From Balaenoptera acutorostrata (lineage: Eukaryota; Chordata; Mammalia; Artiodactyla; Balaenopteridae), in the NCBI RefSeq assembly GCF_949987535.1, contig NC_080074.1:23705268-23769267 (forward strand): DNA of 64,000 bases. Direction: 5' to 3'. Below the pieces are notes generated by a model. It saw only the letters and a list, made by a program, of their open reading frames with translations, was not told where the DNA came from and searched no databases. The stretch's first letter is position 1. Each line of letters begins with the position of its first letter. This document shows, piece by piece, positions 11,771 to 22,735 of this stretch. The position numbers and the translations under genes are program-made.

Positions 11771-11826
11771 ATGGTATAGGCCATGTGGATATCTGCTGAG
11801 ATATCCTGGTATCTGGCCTATACCAT
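11771..11826. repeat. Imperfect hairpin (fold-back) in L2-like element
   Basis: A 13-bp arm at 11771-11783 (ATGGTATAGGCCA) is the exact reverse complement of 11114-of-line position 11814-11826. An inner 7-bp pair (GGATATC at 11787-11793, GATATCC at 11800-11806) surrounds a 6-base loop. The family sequence is not a palindrome here, so the second arm looks locally copied. Confidence 0.7.
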
Positions 11827-12095
11827 GTGGCTGAAGGAACAGCTGGTGCAAAGGCCCTGGGGTAGGAGCATGCTTATCTTGTTTGAGAGGCAGTGAGGAG
11901 CTAAGAGTGGGGTCCAGAGGTGGGGAATAGTAATTAGAAATGAGGTCTGAGAGGGAATGGAAGGCCAGACATACAGTATTGAAGACTTTGGTTTTTAGTC
12001 TGAGGGAAATAAGGACCATTTGAACTGAGCAATGTTGTGACCTGACATTTTTCAAAGGATCACCCTGGCTGCTGTGTTGAGAATAGACTGAGGTA

Positions 12096-12449
12096 GGGAC
12101 CTACCTGGTAGCACAGTGGTTAAGACTCCGCGCTCCCAATGCAGGGGGCCCGGGTTCAATCCCTGGTCAGGGAACTAGATCCCACATGCATGCTGTCACT
12201 AAGAGTTCTCATGCCACAACTAAGGAGCCAGTGAGCTGCAACTAAGGGGGCTGCCTGCTGCAACTAAGGGGGCTGCCTGCTGCAACTAAGGGGGCTGCCT
12301 GCTGCAACTAAGAAGCCCACATGCTGCAACTAAGGAGCCCAGGAGGCACAACTAAGTAGCCTGCCTGCTGCAACTAAGAACTGGCGCAACTAAATAAATA
12401 AGTAAATAAAATATAAAAAAAAAACACCCCAAAATATTTTTTTAAAAAA
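12096..12449 (+). mobile_element. CHR-1-type tRNA-derived SINE (long form)
   Basis: The head GTTAAGACTCCGCGCTCCCA, GGGTTCAATCCCTGGTCAGG (B-box region) and the CAACTAAGGAGCC-type 3' region identify a CHR/tRNA-Glu-related SINE. A perfect 17-bp TSD (GAGAATAGACTGAGGTA) lies at 12079-12095 and 12450-12466. The 3' half has an expanded 22-bp repeat. Confidence 0.85.
12236..12301 (+). repeat. Three perfect 22-bp tandem units inside SINE
   Basis: The unit CTGCAACTAAGGGGGCTGCC plus TG occurs at 12236-12257, 12258-12279 and 12280-12301. Diverged units follow to about 12380. The usual CAACTAAG repeat of this SINE has expanded locally. Confidence 0.9.
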
Positions 12450-12799
12450 GAGAATAGACTGAGGTAAAAATGCAGGGACTTCAGTTATGAGGCTTCTGCA
12501 CTATGTTCTCTTGCTTCATAGGTTTTAGAGAATATTGTCAGAAGAGGGACTTTTGCCTTTCTTGTTCTTTATAATCCTTTTCAATGAAAGAGGGTTAGTA
12601 ACAGGGTGGTGAGGATAGTAGCAGATAAAGCCCTCAGCACTGGCAAGGGGCTGTGGGGGGATTTCAGCTGTCTCTCCGTCTTCTTTCCCCTCCTGGGGGA
12701 ATGTGCAGACGGAGACAGGCACTGTTGGAATGAATGTCTTTGGAAGTCCTACAAGGGAAACTTCCCAGGACCAAAGTTCTCAGCACTTATTTTTCTCTA

Positions 12800-13070
12800 A
12801 TTCATTAATTCAACAAATATTTGTGCAGTCATTGTATAGCTTAAATTAGTGGGGGAAACAGACAATAATCATTAAGCATCATAAATATGCAAATTATATG
12901 TGTTGGATCATGACAAGAATTACAGAAAAAAATGTAGGACAAGGTTAGTGGGAGTTCCAGGGCATCGTGAGGCTGATGGAGGGTGGAGGGCAGGTTGCAG
13001 TATTAATGGAGGGGTCGAGGTAGGCTTCATGGAGAAGATATTTGGGTTTGGTGGCCAACAGGCCTTGATA
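12800..13070 (-). repeat. L2-like LINE, antisense
   Basis: TTCATTAATTCAACAAATAT, GGGGGAAACAGACAATAATC and GTAGGCTTCATGGAGAAGAT follow the antisense L2 order. Confidence 0.55.
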
Positions 13071-13744
13071 ATTTCATAGCATCATTAACTAGAGACATTC
13101 TGCCGTCACTTTTCCTTTTATACCATACCTCCCACTGGTAAAGAAGATAAGTCAGCTGACATTGGTTCCTTCTCTCCACCTGAACTAAGAGGGCTGCTGG
13201 TGATCTGCTCTTATGTTCCTCACTATCAGCACTTCAATCCTGTTTACTACTTTGACCCTTGAAGTAAAATCGAGATAGGCTCCGTCTCACAAAATGTGAG
13301 CAACCCCTATTCCAGCCAGATTGGTTTTCTGGGAAAACTGCTTGCTTCTCATCATTTATGGATATTGTTTCCATGTCATTGAAGGGACCTCTGAGATTGG
13401 GTTTGCATTGGCTGGTTCTATATGATAGGATGGTAAAATATGATATATAGGTAATGAAAACATTCATTGATTAATTTGTTCTTCTCCCTTTCCTTTCTAT
13501 TCATAAATTCCTGATAATGAAGCAATTGATCACATTGTCAAAAGCTCTTTAAATTTGGTCTTAAGATGATGGAGGAAAGGAAATCTGCAGTGTTATGGTT
13601 GAATCAGCTGTGTAATGGCCATTACTGTCTAATTAGTCATTTTTTTGTCTAAATGGAGTGATTTAATAATTTTGAACAGATGTTGTGACTAAAGCATGAA
13701 CTCTACATAATATTTACAATAATAATCTAATGTAGACATCATCT
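13071..13744. other. No gene seen
   Basis: Non-repetitive sequence; a 77-codon minus-strand frame at 13234-13467 has no known domain. Confidence 0.4.
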
Positions 13745-14065
13745 GAAAGAGTCTAATTCAGAACTTTTTGAAGTGTATCCTGTGGAACAGCTAGTCCCAC
13801 TGTTGATGTCTTCAAAAAAATGAAAAGGGATTCAGTGGTCAAATAATTTTGGGAAGTGCTGCATGCTACACTTCTCTCTTGGAGATTCTTGATGTGCATT
13901 GGTCTTTTAATAGCTGTGAGAACTTTTCAGTAAACAAACATTTTATTTTTGTTTAACTCAGTGTTTCCCAAACTCATTTGATTACTGAATCTATTTGTCA
14001 TATAGCTATCAATTAAATCCTACAGAACTACCAATTTACAGGATGTACTCTGGGAAAAGCTGATG
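13745..14065 (+). repeat. hAT-like non-autonomous DNA transposon relic
   Basis: AGAACTTTTTGAAGTGTATC, CAAATAATTTTGGGAAGTGC and CAGTGTTTCCCAAACTCATT are of the kind found in old non-autonomous hAT (Charlie-type) elements. A second copy with GTTCTGTGGTCAAATAAGC lies at 46780-47060. Family not named. Confidence 0.45.
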
Positions 14066-15124
14066 TGGCTGATGTTAAATTTCTTAGAAGAATGAACAGA
14101 ATTGCTTGTTAACGTTTATTGAATGGATGGGCTTGAGGGTGAGCGTCACATTTTAACTTATTTTCATTACTGATCGTTATTGAGATTACAGTGCTAAAAG
14201 TTTTTATGTGTTCTTCTGAATCCAAACATTAGGAAGCCCTCTTGGGTTCATGTTGATTTAATTTGGGGTTTGGCACATAGTCATAAAAGAGGCCGGGTCT
14301 CAGTGGTCAGCAAATATACAGAGCTACTTATGGCAAAGCATTATTGACATTTAAGCAAACCAGGGACATGGCTTCATGTGGCTTCTAATGTGTGACCTTG
14401 TTTTAATAATCACATCAAGTAACTGCTGTGATAAAATTTACTTCCTTGAGTAAAAGCAAAAAAGGGCAGTTTCAAATACTGACAATTTGTTCTATAACCT
14501 GGAGGTTTCTTAATATTGTCCACAACACCAAAACATTTTTAAGACTTAAAATGAATAATCTAAGCTTTCTAAAAACCTCTCAAGATTTTTGAAGTACAAA
14601 TCATAAAGGTGCCTGAGGTGGCAACTGATTTTGGCAGTGTTAAATTGTCAAAATTAGTTTAAACTTCACTTTTTTAGCCTTCGCCTCTTAAGCATATTCT
14701 CCATCCCTTATGTGAAATGAAATTGAAATATAAGCTTCTTTTGGTGAAATGCCCTTAGAAGATTTCGCTGAAAAATTTCTTTTCATAAATGATCATGTCC
14801 TTTAAGGCTGTCTGTTACAGTGGACATTCTATGTCCTCTCATTCCTTGTTGAGTAGAAAGTCAGAGGACAATTTAATTTTTGTAATCTTGAACCAAAACT
14901 TGTTCTTCAGGTGAGAATAACATTTTTCACTCTTTGTTATACTGTCTAGTGGTTCAAGTCAATATGTTTAATTTATCTGGAATTTTTTTTTTTTTCTTAA
15001 GTGAGAGTCACTTTTTCTCTTCAGTGAAGAAACAGGACCAATTTTGCCTTGGAAAACAATTAGCATATTGAAGTGATTCTTTCCTCCATTTTATAGAAAA
15101 TATTGGCCTGGTCACTGTGATGTA
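14066..15124. other. Repeat-poor stretch, candidate conserved non-coding DNA
   Basis: About 1 kb with no recognised repeat and no coding frame. Preserved AT-rich sequence of this kind is often regulatory in mammals, but nothing in a single genome proves it. Confidence 0.3.
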
Positions 15125-15505
15125 TTGTGTGACTGCTTACTTTGTATTTTGATGGCCCTCATGTGGTGTCTCATCCTGTAGGAGGATTACACATTTTCTT
15201 TCTTGTTGAGGGAGGCTTGGTCATGTGACTTGCTCTGGCCAATAAAATAAGAGTGGAGGTGGTGTGTGGCACTTCTAATAGAAGCTTATATAACCATCTC
15301 ATGGTTTGCCTTATCTTTTTTCTCCCTGCTGCGGAGACCTATGTTGCCTCAGAGAGTGTTCAGTCATTCTTAGGTCCTGGAGTGAAGTTGACGTGGAGCA
15401 GATCCATGGCCAACCAGCAATGGATATACAGCACAAAAAAGAAATAAACCCTTGTTTTCATTGAGACTTTGGAATTGTTTGTTATTGCTAATAACCCATT
15501 ATATT
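15125..15505 (+). repeat. Ancient mammalian repeat, class not assigned
   Basis: GTCATGTGACTTGCTCTGGC, CCAATAAAATAAGAGTGGAG, AAGAAATAAACCCTTGTTTT and GTTTGTTATTGCTAATAACC resemble the 3' part of an old repeat with an AATAAA signal near its end, as in MaLR/ERVL LTRs. Confidence 0.4.
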
Positions 15506-17689
15506 TCGACTTACATAAACACCTTCTTCATTGGATTCTTTCCAAATTTCCTTTTTAAAAAACTTGATATAAAAGCAGAGAATTCAGCCAAACTATCATC
15601 TATCATTTAATAAATTAAATAGAAGAAATTGTCAATGAGTTGATACAAAGCTAAATTTCAACCTCAGCAATGTAAACTATAGAATCTTTAACCACTGTAA
15701 CATAGATAATAACTGCTATTTAGTTTTAAGTAATGGAGCAAATAAAAATATAGACCCCACTGCAATGCTGCTGTTTAATGGACCAATTACAATGATTCTT
15801 GAAAATGAAGATATTTAATCTAAATATTTTTCCATTCAGACCTTAATAGCTGTCTTTGTGAGCTGCAATTTAGTCTCTCAAAAGCACCAAATAAAAAAGC
15901 AAAGTTAAGTTTTTAGCAACTTATGTTCAAGTAAAAATGATTCTTTGAGGCAACAGTGGCTAGTTAGTACAACAAATCCCTAAAATATCATTTTATAGAT
16001 GGACATTTTTTTCTCAAATGAATGTAGATTCTGCAGGTGACTTTCCAAGTCACTTCCTTGGTGATAGGGCAGCACTGATCCTGATAATATTTATTCATAA
16101 ATTATAGTTAACATTTATTGTCTATGGATTTTCTCCCAGGAAAAATGAAAGGGATACTTGAATTTTTTTTTAGGTGAATATAAAAGATGCTATTTTTGAG
16201 GGCTTTTTAGGACATTTAATTCTTTTTTTTTATATAAAATTTTCTCTTTTTTTAAAGTAGAGATGACAGACAGATAGAAAAATAGATGGTACTACATTTT
16301 TAAGTGGAAATACTGTAATCTATTTTGACTGACAAAAGATGATGGAGTCTTAGAGTTACTGTTAAGCACAGACAGGACACCTTGCTGTATCAATTGAAAT
16401 GTCTAAGTGTAAGAGTGAAATCTGATAAACATTAAACATAATTTATTGTTTGAGAAATATACACTTTTTATTGCTTGACAGTGGACCAGAAACAAAGGCC
16501 AAAAAATAGATAAATTTAAATATTGTTAGAATAAGTAGCTTAGTAAATGGGAATTGTGAGGCTCTAAAGCATGGATCCATGTTTCATTTAAATAGAGTCA
16601 GAATTTTATGGGAAACTATATTTCAAATGATGCATAATCAAAACAATAGCTAATGCAATTAGGTTTAGTAAAATATTTTTGAACATAAAGTTCCTAACAC
16701 GTCGCTGTGATACATTCAAAACCAATCGACAAGCATTTAATTGGATTATACAGTCTAAGTGGATATATAAATACATAACCAATCACAAAATTCTGCAACC
16801 AAAATTGTTTCCTTTTGACAGTAGGGTCTAAAGGCCATTGGAATACTGTTTTTTTCAATATCTACTTTATTACAAAACCCCAAATGAATATTTTCTGTGA
16901 TCTAATTTTCTGTTTACAATGATTATGGAGGACATTCAATTCTTGCAGAAAATATTTTTATTTTTAATTTGTAAAGTGTATGGAATTACTGAGATAATTT
17001 ATCTACTTTGATGGAGGATTTTAGAGCTCATAGAAACTCAAAGAAACAATTATTAATCTTGGAAACTGAATATCATAATTAATTCTGCATGAAGTGGGTC
17101 ACAAACAGGTAAGGAGGAAACAGGTTAACTTTTCTCAGTTCTGGATCAAAGCCATTCTCTTCGAATTTCTAGAAAAATGGTCGTCACTTCTAATGGAAAG
17201 AAAAAATATTTGAAAAACAAATTTAAAGCAATTTATATCAATCTAATTTGAGAAGGATGAAGTCTTATTGTCAGAATCTTTAGGAAAAAGAAATCTTAAC
17301 TACCTTTCTCCCACTCATAACCCAAACACAGCTATGGCATAACCTTTTCTCCCTTGTGCTATTTGGTTTATTTTTCCCCTTCATTTTCCTGAAAAAGGCA
17401 AGAACCTTAGGATGTTTCAGTTTTCCTCTGAACCCATCCTATCTTCCATGTTATTGTTATTCTCATATTTTTAGCTCCACTGTGTTTTTAGACAACCCCT
17501 CAATATTAGTTACTATGATTATTATTATGTTATAGAGTCTATATTTATTTAGATTTGCAAATGAAAACCAAGTTCTTGTTTTAAACCATTGTTTCTTATA
17601 TTCCACTCCATCTTTGCTTTTTTGCTTTTTGCCCCCGTTTAGTTTTTAGTGATTCTTTCAGTGGGGGGCAGTGTGGTCTACAAATAGCA
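15506..17689. other. Longest AT-rich unique stretch, no gene seen
   Basis: About 2.2 kb with no recognised transposon and almost no frame over 60 codons. The 15740-15910 part (CTGCTGTTTAATGGACCAAT, then ACCTTAATAGCTGTCTTTG) reads like an ultraconserved-type AT-rich element. This is an impression, not a measurement. Confidence 0.35.
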
Positions 17690-17981
17690 AACTCCTTTAT
17701 TCTTTGTTATGTCTAAAAGTATCTTTATTTTACTCTCACTCTTTTGAATGTTAGTTTCACTGGGCAGAGAATTCAAGGTTGACAGTTATTTTACTCAGAA
17801 CACTGAATATGTTTTTCCTTTGTTTTCTGGAACCTGTTTTTGTGAATGACAAGCTTGTTGTCAGTCTGATTGTTGTTTATTTACAGGTAAACAGTCATTT
17901 CTTCCAGGTAGCTTTACTGTCTCTATTTCAGATTCTCTAAAGTTTCAATATGATTTGTGATTTAAAAAAAATTCTGCCAAG

Positions 17982-18098
17982 GGAATTCCCTGGTGGTCCA
18001 GTGGTTAGGACTCCACATTCTCACTGCCAAGGGCCTGGGTTCAATCCCTGGTCAGGGAACTAAAATCCCACAAGCTGCGTGGCGCGGCCAAAAAAAAC
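17982..18098 (+). mobile_element. CHR-1 SINE (short form)
   Basis: TTCCCTGGTGGTCCAGTGGT, GGGTTCAATCCCTGGTCAGG and GCTGCGTGGCGCGGCCAAAA are the CHR-1 head, B-box area and end. An imperfect 14-bp TSD (AAAATTCTGCCAAG / AAAATTGTGCCAGG) lies at 17968-17981 and 18099-18112. Confidence 0.85.
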
Positions 18099-18410
18099 AA
18101 AATTGTGCCAGGAACTCACTATGTTCTTTAAAATCTAATGACTCATGCCTTTATTCATTTCTGGAAACATCTTCACTATTACCTCTTTGAGTATTGCTTC
18201 TTTCTCATTACCTTTTCCTTCTTCCTGAAACCCCTATGTGTACTAAAACTTCTTATTCTATCCTTTGTATTTCTTAAATTTTTTTTCATGTTCCCGGTGA
18301 TTGCCTTAGTTCTTTACCTTCCAGCTCACTAATTTCGTTTTCAGTTATGTCTAGTCTTTTGTTTAAGCCATCAATTGATTATTTCAATGAGTATGGTTTT
18401 CATTTCTAGA

Positions 18411-18447
18411 CGAGATTGGGCGTGTTCAGGGTGGTATGGCCATAGAC
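18411..18447 (-). pseudogene. 5S rRNA-derived tailless retropseudogene (5' 37 nt)
   Basis: Read on the minus strand from 18447, the insert aligns with nucleotides 1-37 of vertebrate 5S rRNA at 34 of 37 positions (GGCCATACCACCCTGAAC is intact). The three differences are all C-to-T or G-to-A at CpG sites, as expected from decay. The flanks are a perfect 19-bp direct repeat (TATGGTTTTCATTTCTAGA) at 18392-18410 and 18448-18466. There is no poly(A). This fits the known mammalian class of tailless retropseudogenes made from 3'-truncated small RNAs. Far too short to be functional. Confidence 0.88.
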
Positions 18448-18760
18448 TATGGTTTTCATTTCTAGAAAAATTTTTTTCCTTTCTCAAGTCTGCCTGTTCT
18501 TTTTTAATAGCATTTTGGTTTTGTCTTGTTAATACTTTTCCTTCCTTTACCTTACAGAACATTATTAACATACTTATTTTAAAGACTTCATTTTAGATTG
18601 TTCCATTACCTGAGTTCTTCCCACTGTAAATCCCCCCATTTATTGTGTTTGCTTTCTCTCTTGGGACTGTGAGTTTCCATGTGTTTCACAATTTTGTGTT
18701 ATGAGCTCATCTTCAGTTGGAGTTATGTACTGGGGGAGTCTTGTTTGAGCTTTGAGTTGA

Positions 18761-20109
18761 GGAGGCACCTATATGGGGTTCTTTTACCCAATCTTTGCTA
18801 GGGGTCTGTATTTTTTGGTGATTCTAGAGTAGTTTGTATGTCAAATTCTTGGCTACAAATTTTTACACCACTTAAATAATGTATAAATTCAGGTCCCACA
18901 CTCAATACTTTAGGTAGGAAAAAATGTGGAATTAAGCCATAGAGTTGCTTTGGCATTCTTTGACACCAATGGGAACGCGAAATTTCTATCTGGAAGGTGA
19001 TAGAGCTTGTTAAGGAATCTATCAATATATTATGGTTGCATTTGCAACTTGTATAACAAACACAATATTTTTAGTAGATATTCATGTTTATTTGGAATAG
19101 CTTGAGTGTAGGTTGATAGAAATTCTACATGGTCTTTATGTTGAACTAAATAGTGTTTTTACTTATAATATGTGTTTATTTGAAGTAGATTGAGAAGTGC
19201 TGCCAGAGATAATGATGGAGTGAAAATAATCTTAAGCCTCCACTTGTGGTTAAAGCTAGATATTCAGTCTGGAATTATATAAAGGCACCTATCAGCCACA
19301 GTGCCTCTCTGGAGAAGTGGTAGGAGGGAACGCTACATAAACATAACATTGAAAACATATGCATTTGGATTAAATTTAAAAAGTGTTAAATAATGTTTGA
19401 GTTTATTGTGAATTGTAACACAGTTGACTTAATCAAGTGTGAGGTGTTAGATTGCTTAAGATTACAGAAAATAAGTAAATCAATTAAAATATTTGTCTCC
19501 CAATTTAGTTAGATATGACCCTGAGTTTTAGCCTCAGAAAAAAACCAAGACGAGGAGATTTAAATTGAAAACTAAAGAAAATTTTTTATTAACTTGGACT
19601 GAAAGAGCTTTGATTATAGTCTTTCCCTGACCAGTGGTGTGTCTAACTGCAAACCTTAGGGACTCCAGAGCTGTGGCAAATTAAGAGGAGAATACCACTG
19701 TTCTTGTGATGGTGTCTGGAGAATGTAACACGATAGTAGGTCCAGGAGGACTTTGTCTTGATGTATGGCCTGAAAGTCAGAGAGATTAAAAATGAAGAAA
19801 TACGGGAACTCCATTATGGATGATTCGATAATTAGCATTAGCAGAAACCAAGTGGCCTGGCTTGAGCTTAGGAGAGAGGAGGCACAGCGTTTGGTACCAC
19901 ATCTGCCTAAGTTTTTGAAAGTAAGGAATTCTTCCTAAGGATGTGTGAAGGTATACCTCATTGCTAACCTGATCAAAGGGCATGGGAGGGAGATGGAATG
20001 CTAGAAATATGCAGTACTTAACCCCTTTAGGGCTAGCATCAGAAACATGGATAGGACAGTTTCTATCTTTTTTTTGTTAAATAAAAGGAATGTATTATTA
20101 GAACAGGGG
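18761..20109. other. No gene seen
   Basis: Largely non-repetitive. Small frames on the minus strand (18798-19025, 19656-19983) show no domain. Confidence 0.4.
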
Positions 20110-20290
20110 AGTGGGGACAGTATCTCACTATGGTTATACGTATGAGCAAGGTCTTTGGAAGTAGACTGCTTGGTCACTTCCTCCTGCTCTGTCACTTCCT
20201 GGAGGTGGAAAATGATAAGTTGCCTGATGTCTCCATGTGTCATTTTTCTCATCTGTAAAATGGGGAAATTTGAGTTGGTACAGGAAGCAG
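20110..20290 (+). repeat. MIR SINE
   Basis: GGTCTTTGGAAGTAGACTGC, TTCTCATCTGTAAAATGGGG and the tract between them match the central part of MIR. Confidence 0.55.
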
Positions 20291-20399
20291 ACAGTCTTTA
20301 TTAGTATGCTGTGCTGCCCCATAGGAGTCTATGGTGATCCCATGGGAAATTGTTGCCAAAAAATGGGGATTTTGAATTATAAGAGGTTCTCTGGAATGC

Positions 20400-20535
20400 C
20401 TCCCTCGCATAAAATTGAAATCCCTTCTGTGCTTATGTGAATTTTTCTGGGGGGTTGTGGACAAGAGCCATAGCCTCCTTTGGATTTTCAGAATTCAAAA
20501 TTCCTTAAGGGTAAATAACCACTGCCCTAAAATTT
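20400..20535 (+). repeat. Old DNA-transposon-like relic
   Basis: TTATGTGAATTTTTCTGGGG, AAGAGCCATAGCCTCCTTTG and GGGTAAATAACCACTGCCCT resemble an old non-autonomous element. Family uncertain. Confidence 0.3.
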
Positions 20536-21574
20536 CCACAAGGGGACAGGACAGTCCTGATTTGTGTGCTATATCATGGAGTACAAAACATGTTGGAGTT
20601 GAAGATGTAGTTCTCAATTTAGCAAGGGGAGTGTTGGAGCACATTGAAACACTGGAGCAAGTATCAGAACAGCTTGGCAACTAGAGTGTCCTCCCTAAAA
20701 GGTTCAGAAACACGTACCCATAAGGACTTCTATTGGGACCCCATGTGAATTAACCTTTAGAAACTTCCTCTTTTGTAGGGAGTATTTGATTAGAGCTGTG
20801 GTCCCCCTGATTCTGTGGTTATTTGGGGGTTAATCCAGAGAGAGAAATACTGGTGTTTAATTTCTACTTTAATTTTGCTGTAACTCCATGTCCATGGTTA
20901 AGAATTTAATTATCTACTCCTATGTGTCCTCAACTGGAGCGTCTGATTCTCAATGCTGCCTTAGCTTTGTTGTGTTACAAAGACTTGCAGTTTAATCCAC
21001 AAGTGAGATGGTTACTTAGGTTATTCATGGTCTCTTAGAATTTGCTATTTGTTTTTTCTTTGTTCTCTGAGAAACTCAAAATTAGTGAGGGATACCCTGT
21101 AGGTAATGTCAACATTTTCCACTCAAACTTGAAAAGTCAGCTGAGATTTAGAGATTACTTAGAAATAGATGGCAATAGATGGGCTCTTTGGGCTGGATCA
21201 GAGGAATCCTCATGCACTGCAAACATGTGTTCAAGGTGGCAGAATCAGTGGTCCTAGTCAAGGTAGTTTCATACTAGTCTCCTTAGCCAGGTATGTTGTT
21301 TCCTACTTTCTGGCATGGCTTCTGTACAGTTGTCAGATGAGCCCTTTATATTCCTCCGCCCAATGCATGCCTATATCTACCTCTGCTTTTGCTTATACTG
21401 TATTGTTTTACTTCTTGGGATGGTTCTTCATGTTTATCCCCAAATTCTACCCATTTTTAAAGTTTCTCCTTAGAAAGCCTGACTAATCCAGTCTGTAATG
21501 TTTCTCCCTTTTCATCATGTGTATAATACTTCGTTTGTCTCATCTTGTTTTCCTCTTTGAATTATAGGCAACTC
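20536..21574. other. No gene seen; possible diverged L2 at 3' side
   Basis: 20536-21290 is non-repetitive. About 21300-21574 (CAAATTCTACCCATTTTTAA, TTGAATTATAGGCAACTCAA) is faintly L2-like. The 105-codon frame at 21169-21486 has no domain and is probably chance. Confidence 0.3.
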
Positions 21575-22000
21575 AAGGATGGTATGGTGGCAGAGATTGG
21601 CTATTTAACAAATCCATTTCCTTCTTCTTGGGCATGTAGCCAGACCATATTCTCAGCGTGCCATGTAGTTAGATGTGGACTGAGTTCTAGCCAAAGGAAT
21701 ATAGGCAGAAGTGATGAGTACTACTTCCAGGTATGACTTATTCGAACACTGTACACATGGTCTTCCATGCTCTTTTCATGTATGCTGTCTGAATGCAGAG
21801 GATTGTAGGATTCTAGGAGAAGATAATATGGAAGAGGCCTAGGTCTCTGAAGTATTATATGGAAATATTTGATCAACCAGAAATAACCACACTATGCTGT
21901 TATATGGTAAGCAACCAACTTACCAATTTATCATGCATTAAGCTACTAGGATCTTGGGGCTGTTGGGATCTGTTGCAGCAGCTAGTATTACACTAACCAT
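21575..22000 (+). repeat. Ancient mammalian repeat, class not assigned
   Basis: GCATGTAGCCAGACCATATT, GTTAGATGTGGACTGAGTTC and GTTGCAGCAGCTAGTATTAC share their order with the repeats at 9.5 and 15.1 kb. Confidence 0.35.
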
Positions 22001-22107
22001 ATATAGGGGTAAATCATTTACTATTTCTCTGTTTCCTTCACAATACCTACAATAATGTAGAGAGAGGATCCATCAATGCTGGCTGCCTCACAAAAATATG
22101 ATAATTT

Positions 22108-22424
22108 GGGCTTCCCTGGTGGCGCAGTGGTTGAGAATCTGCCTGCTAATGCAGGGGACACGGGTTCGAGCCCTGGTCTGGGAAGATCCCACATGCCGCG
22201 GAGCGGCTGGGCCCGTGAGCCACAATTACTGAGCCTGCGCGTCTGGAGCCTGTGCTCCGCAACAAGAGAGGCCGTGACAGTGAGAGGCCCGCGCACCGTG
22301 ATGAAGAGTGGCCCCCGCTTGCCACAACTAGAGAAAGCCCTAGCACAGAAACGAAGACCCAACATAGCAATCAATCAATCAATCAATTAATCAATAAAAA
22401 TAAATAAATCTTTAAAAAAAAAAA
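22108..22424 (+). mobile_element. CHR-2 SINE
   Basis: Full-length element from GGGCTTCCCTGGTGGCGCAG through ACACGGGTTCGAGCCCTGGT (B box) to an ATCAATCA/A-rich tail. A perfect 16-bp TSD (AAAAATATGATAATTT) lies at 22092-22107 and 22425-22440. Low divergence implies a recent, cetacean-age insertion. Confidence 0.95.
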
Positions 22425-22612
22425 AAAAATATGATAATTTACTGACCATTGCCTTCCATAACAAGGAGCTGAAGGATGCTCTTTCTTTAGTCTGGAGAGT
22501 GGGAAGTAGAAGGGAGATGTTAGCAGTGGATGGCCCAGTCTGAATGTACATAGGGTGGGTAAAGCACATGGATTTGGTCTTCTTCCTTGATCAATGGCAT
22601 CAAATAAACAAA

Positions 22613-22735
22613 CTGTATTGTTATTGATTATTATATTAGGTAAATATCAGGAAAGGTATTGGTATTGATTATTACATTAGATAAATGTACAGAGTGGTGG
22701 TATTATTGATTTTTATATTCAACAAATATAAGTAT
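22613..22735 (+). repeat. Diverged ~42-bp minisatellite, three units
   Basis: Three tandem units start near 22613, 22655 and 22699. Each carries TATTGATTATTA or a close variant, a following ATTAGRTAAAT-like core and a GG-rich end. The last is partial. Origin unknown. Confidence 0.6.

Larger units (their letters stand above)
10846..12480 (-). repeat. L2-like LINE, antisense, host of two insertions
   Basis: It starts with ATTCATTCAACAAACATTTG and resumes after the L1 with TTCTAGTGGGGAATTAAAAC. The CTCCCTGACAAGGTGGTGC and GGATCACCCTGGCTGCTGTG phrases lie further along. The L1 at 10958-11563 and the SINE at 12096-12449 split this older element, giving a clear relative age order. Confidence 0.6.
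17690..18760 (-). repeat. Ancient LINE relic, antisense, with two insertions
   Basis: GGGCAGAGAATTCAAGGTTG, GGAAACATCTTCACTATTAC, CCAGCTCACTAATTTCGTTT and TTTTAAAGACTTCATTTTAG follow the antisense order of an old mammalian L1-like element. A CHR-1 SINE (17982-18098) and a 5S rRNA fragment (18411-18447) are inserted in it. Confidence 0.5.

Noticed and set aside
22108..22424. tRNA gene suggested by the GGTTCGAGCC B-box
   Set aside because: The tRNA-like head belongs to a CHR-2 SINE with a long 3' region, poly(A) tail and TSD; it is not a tRNA gene.
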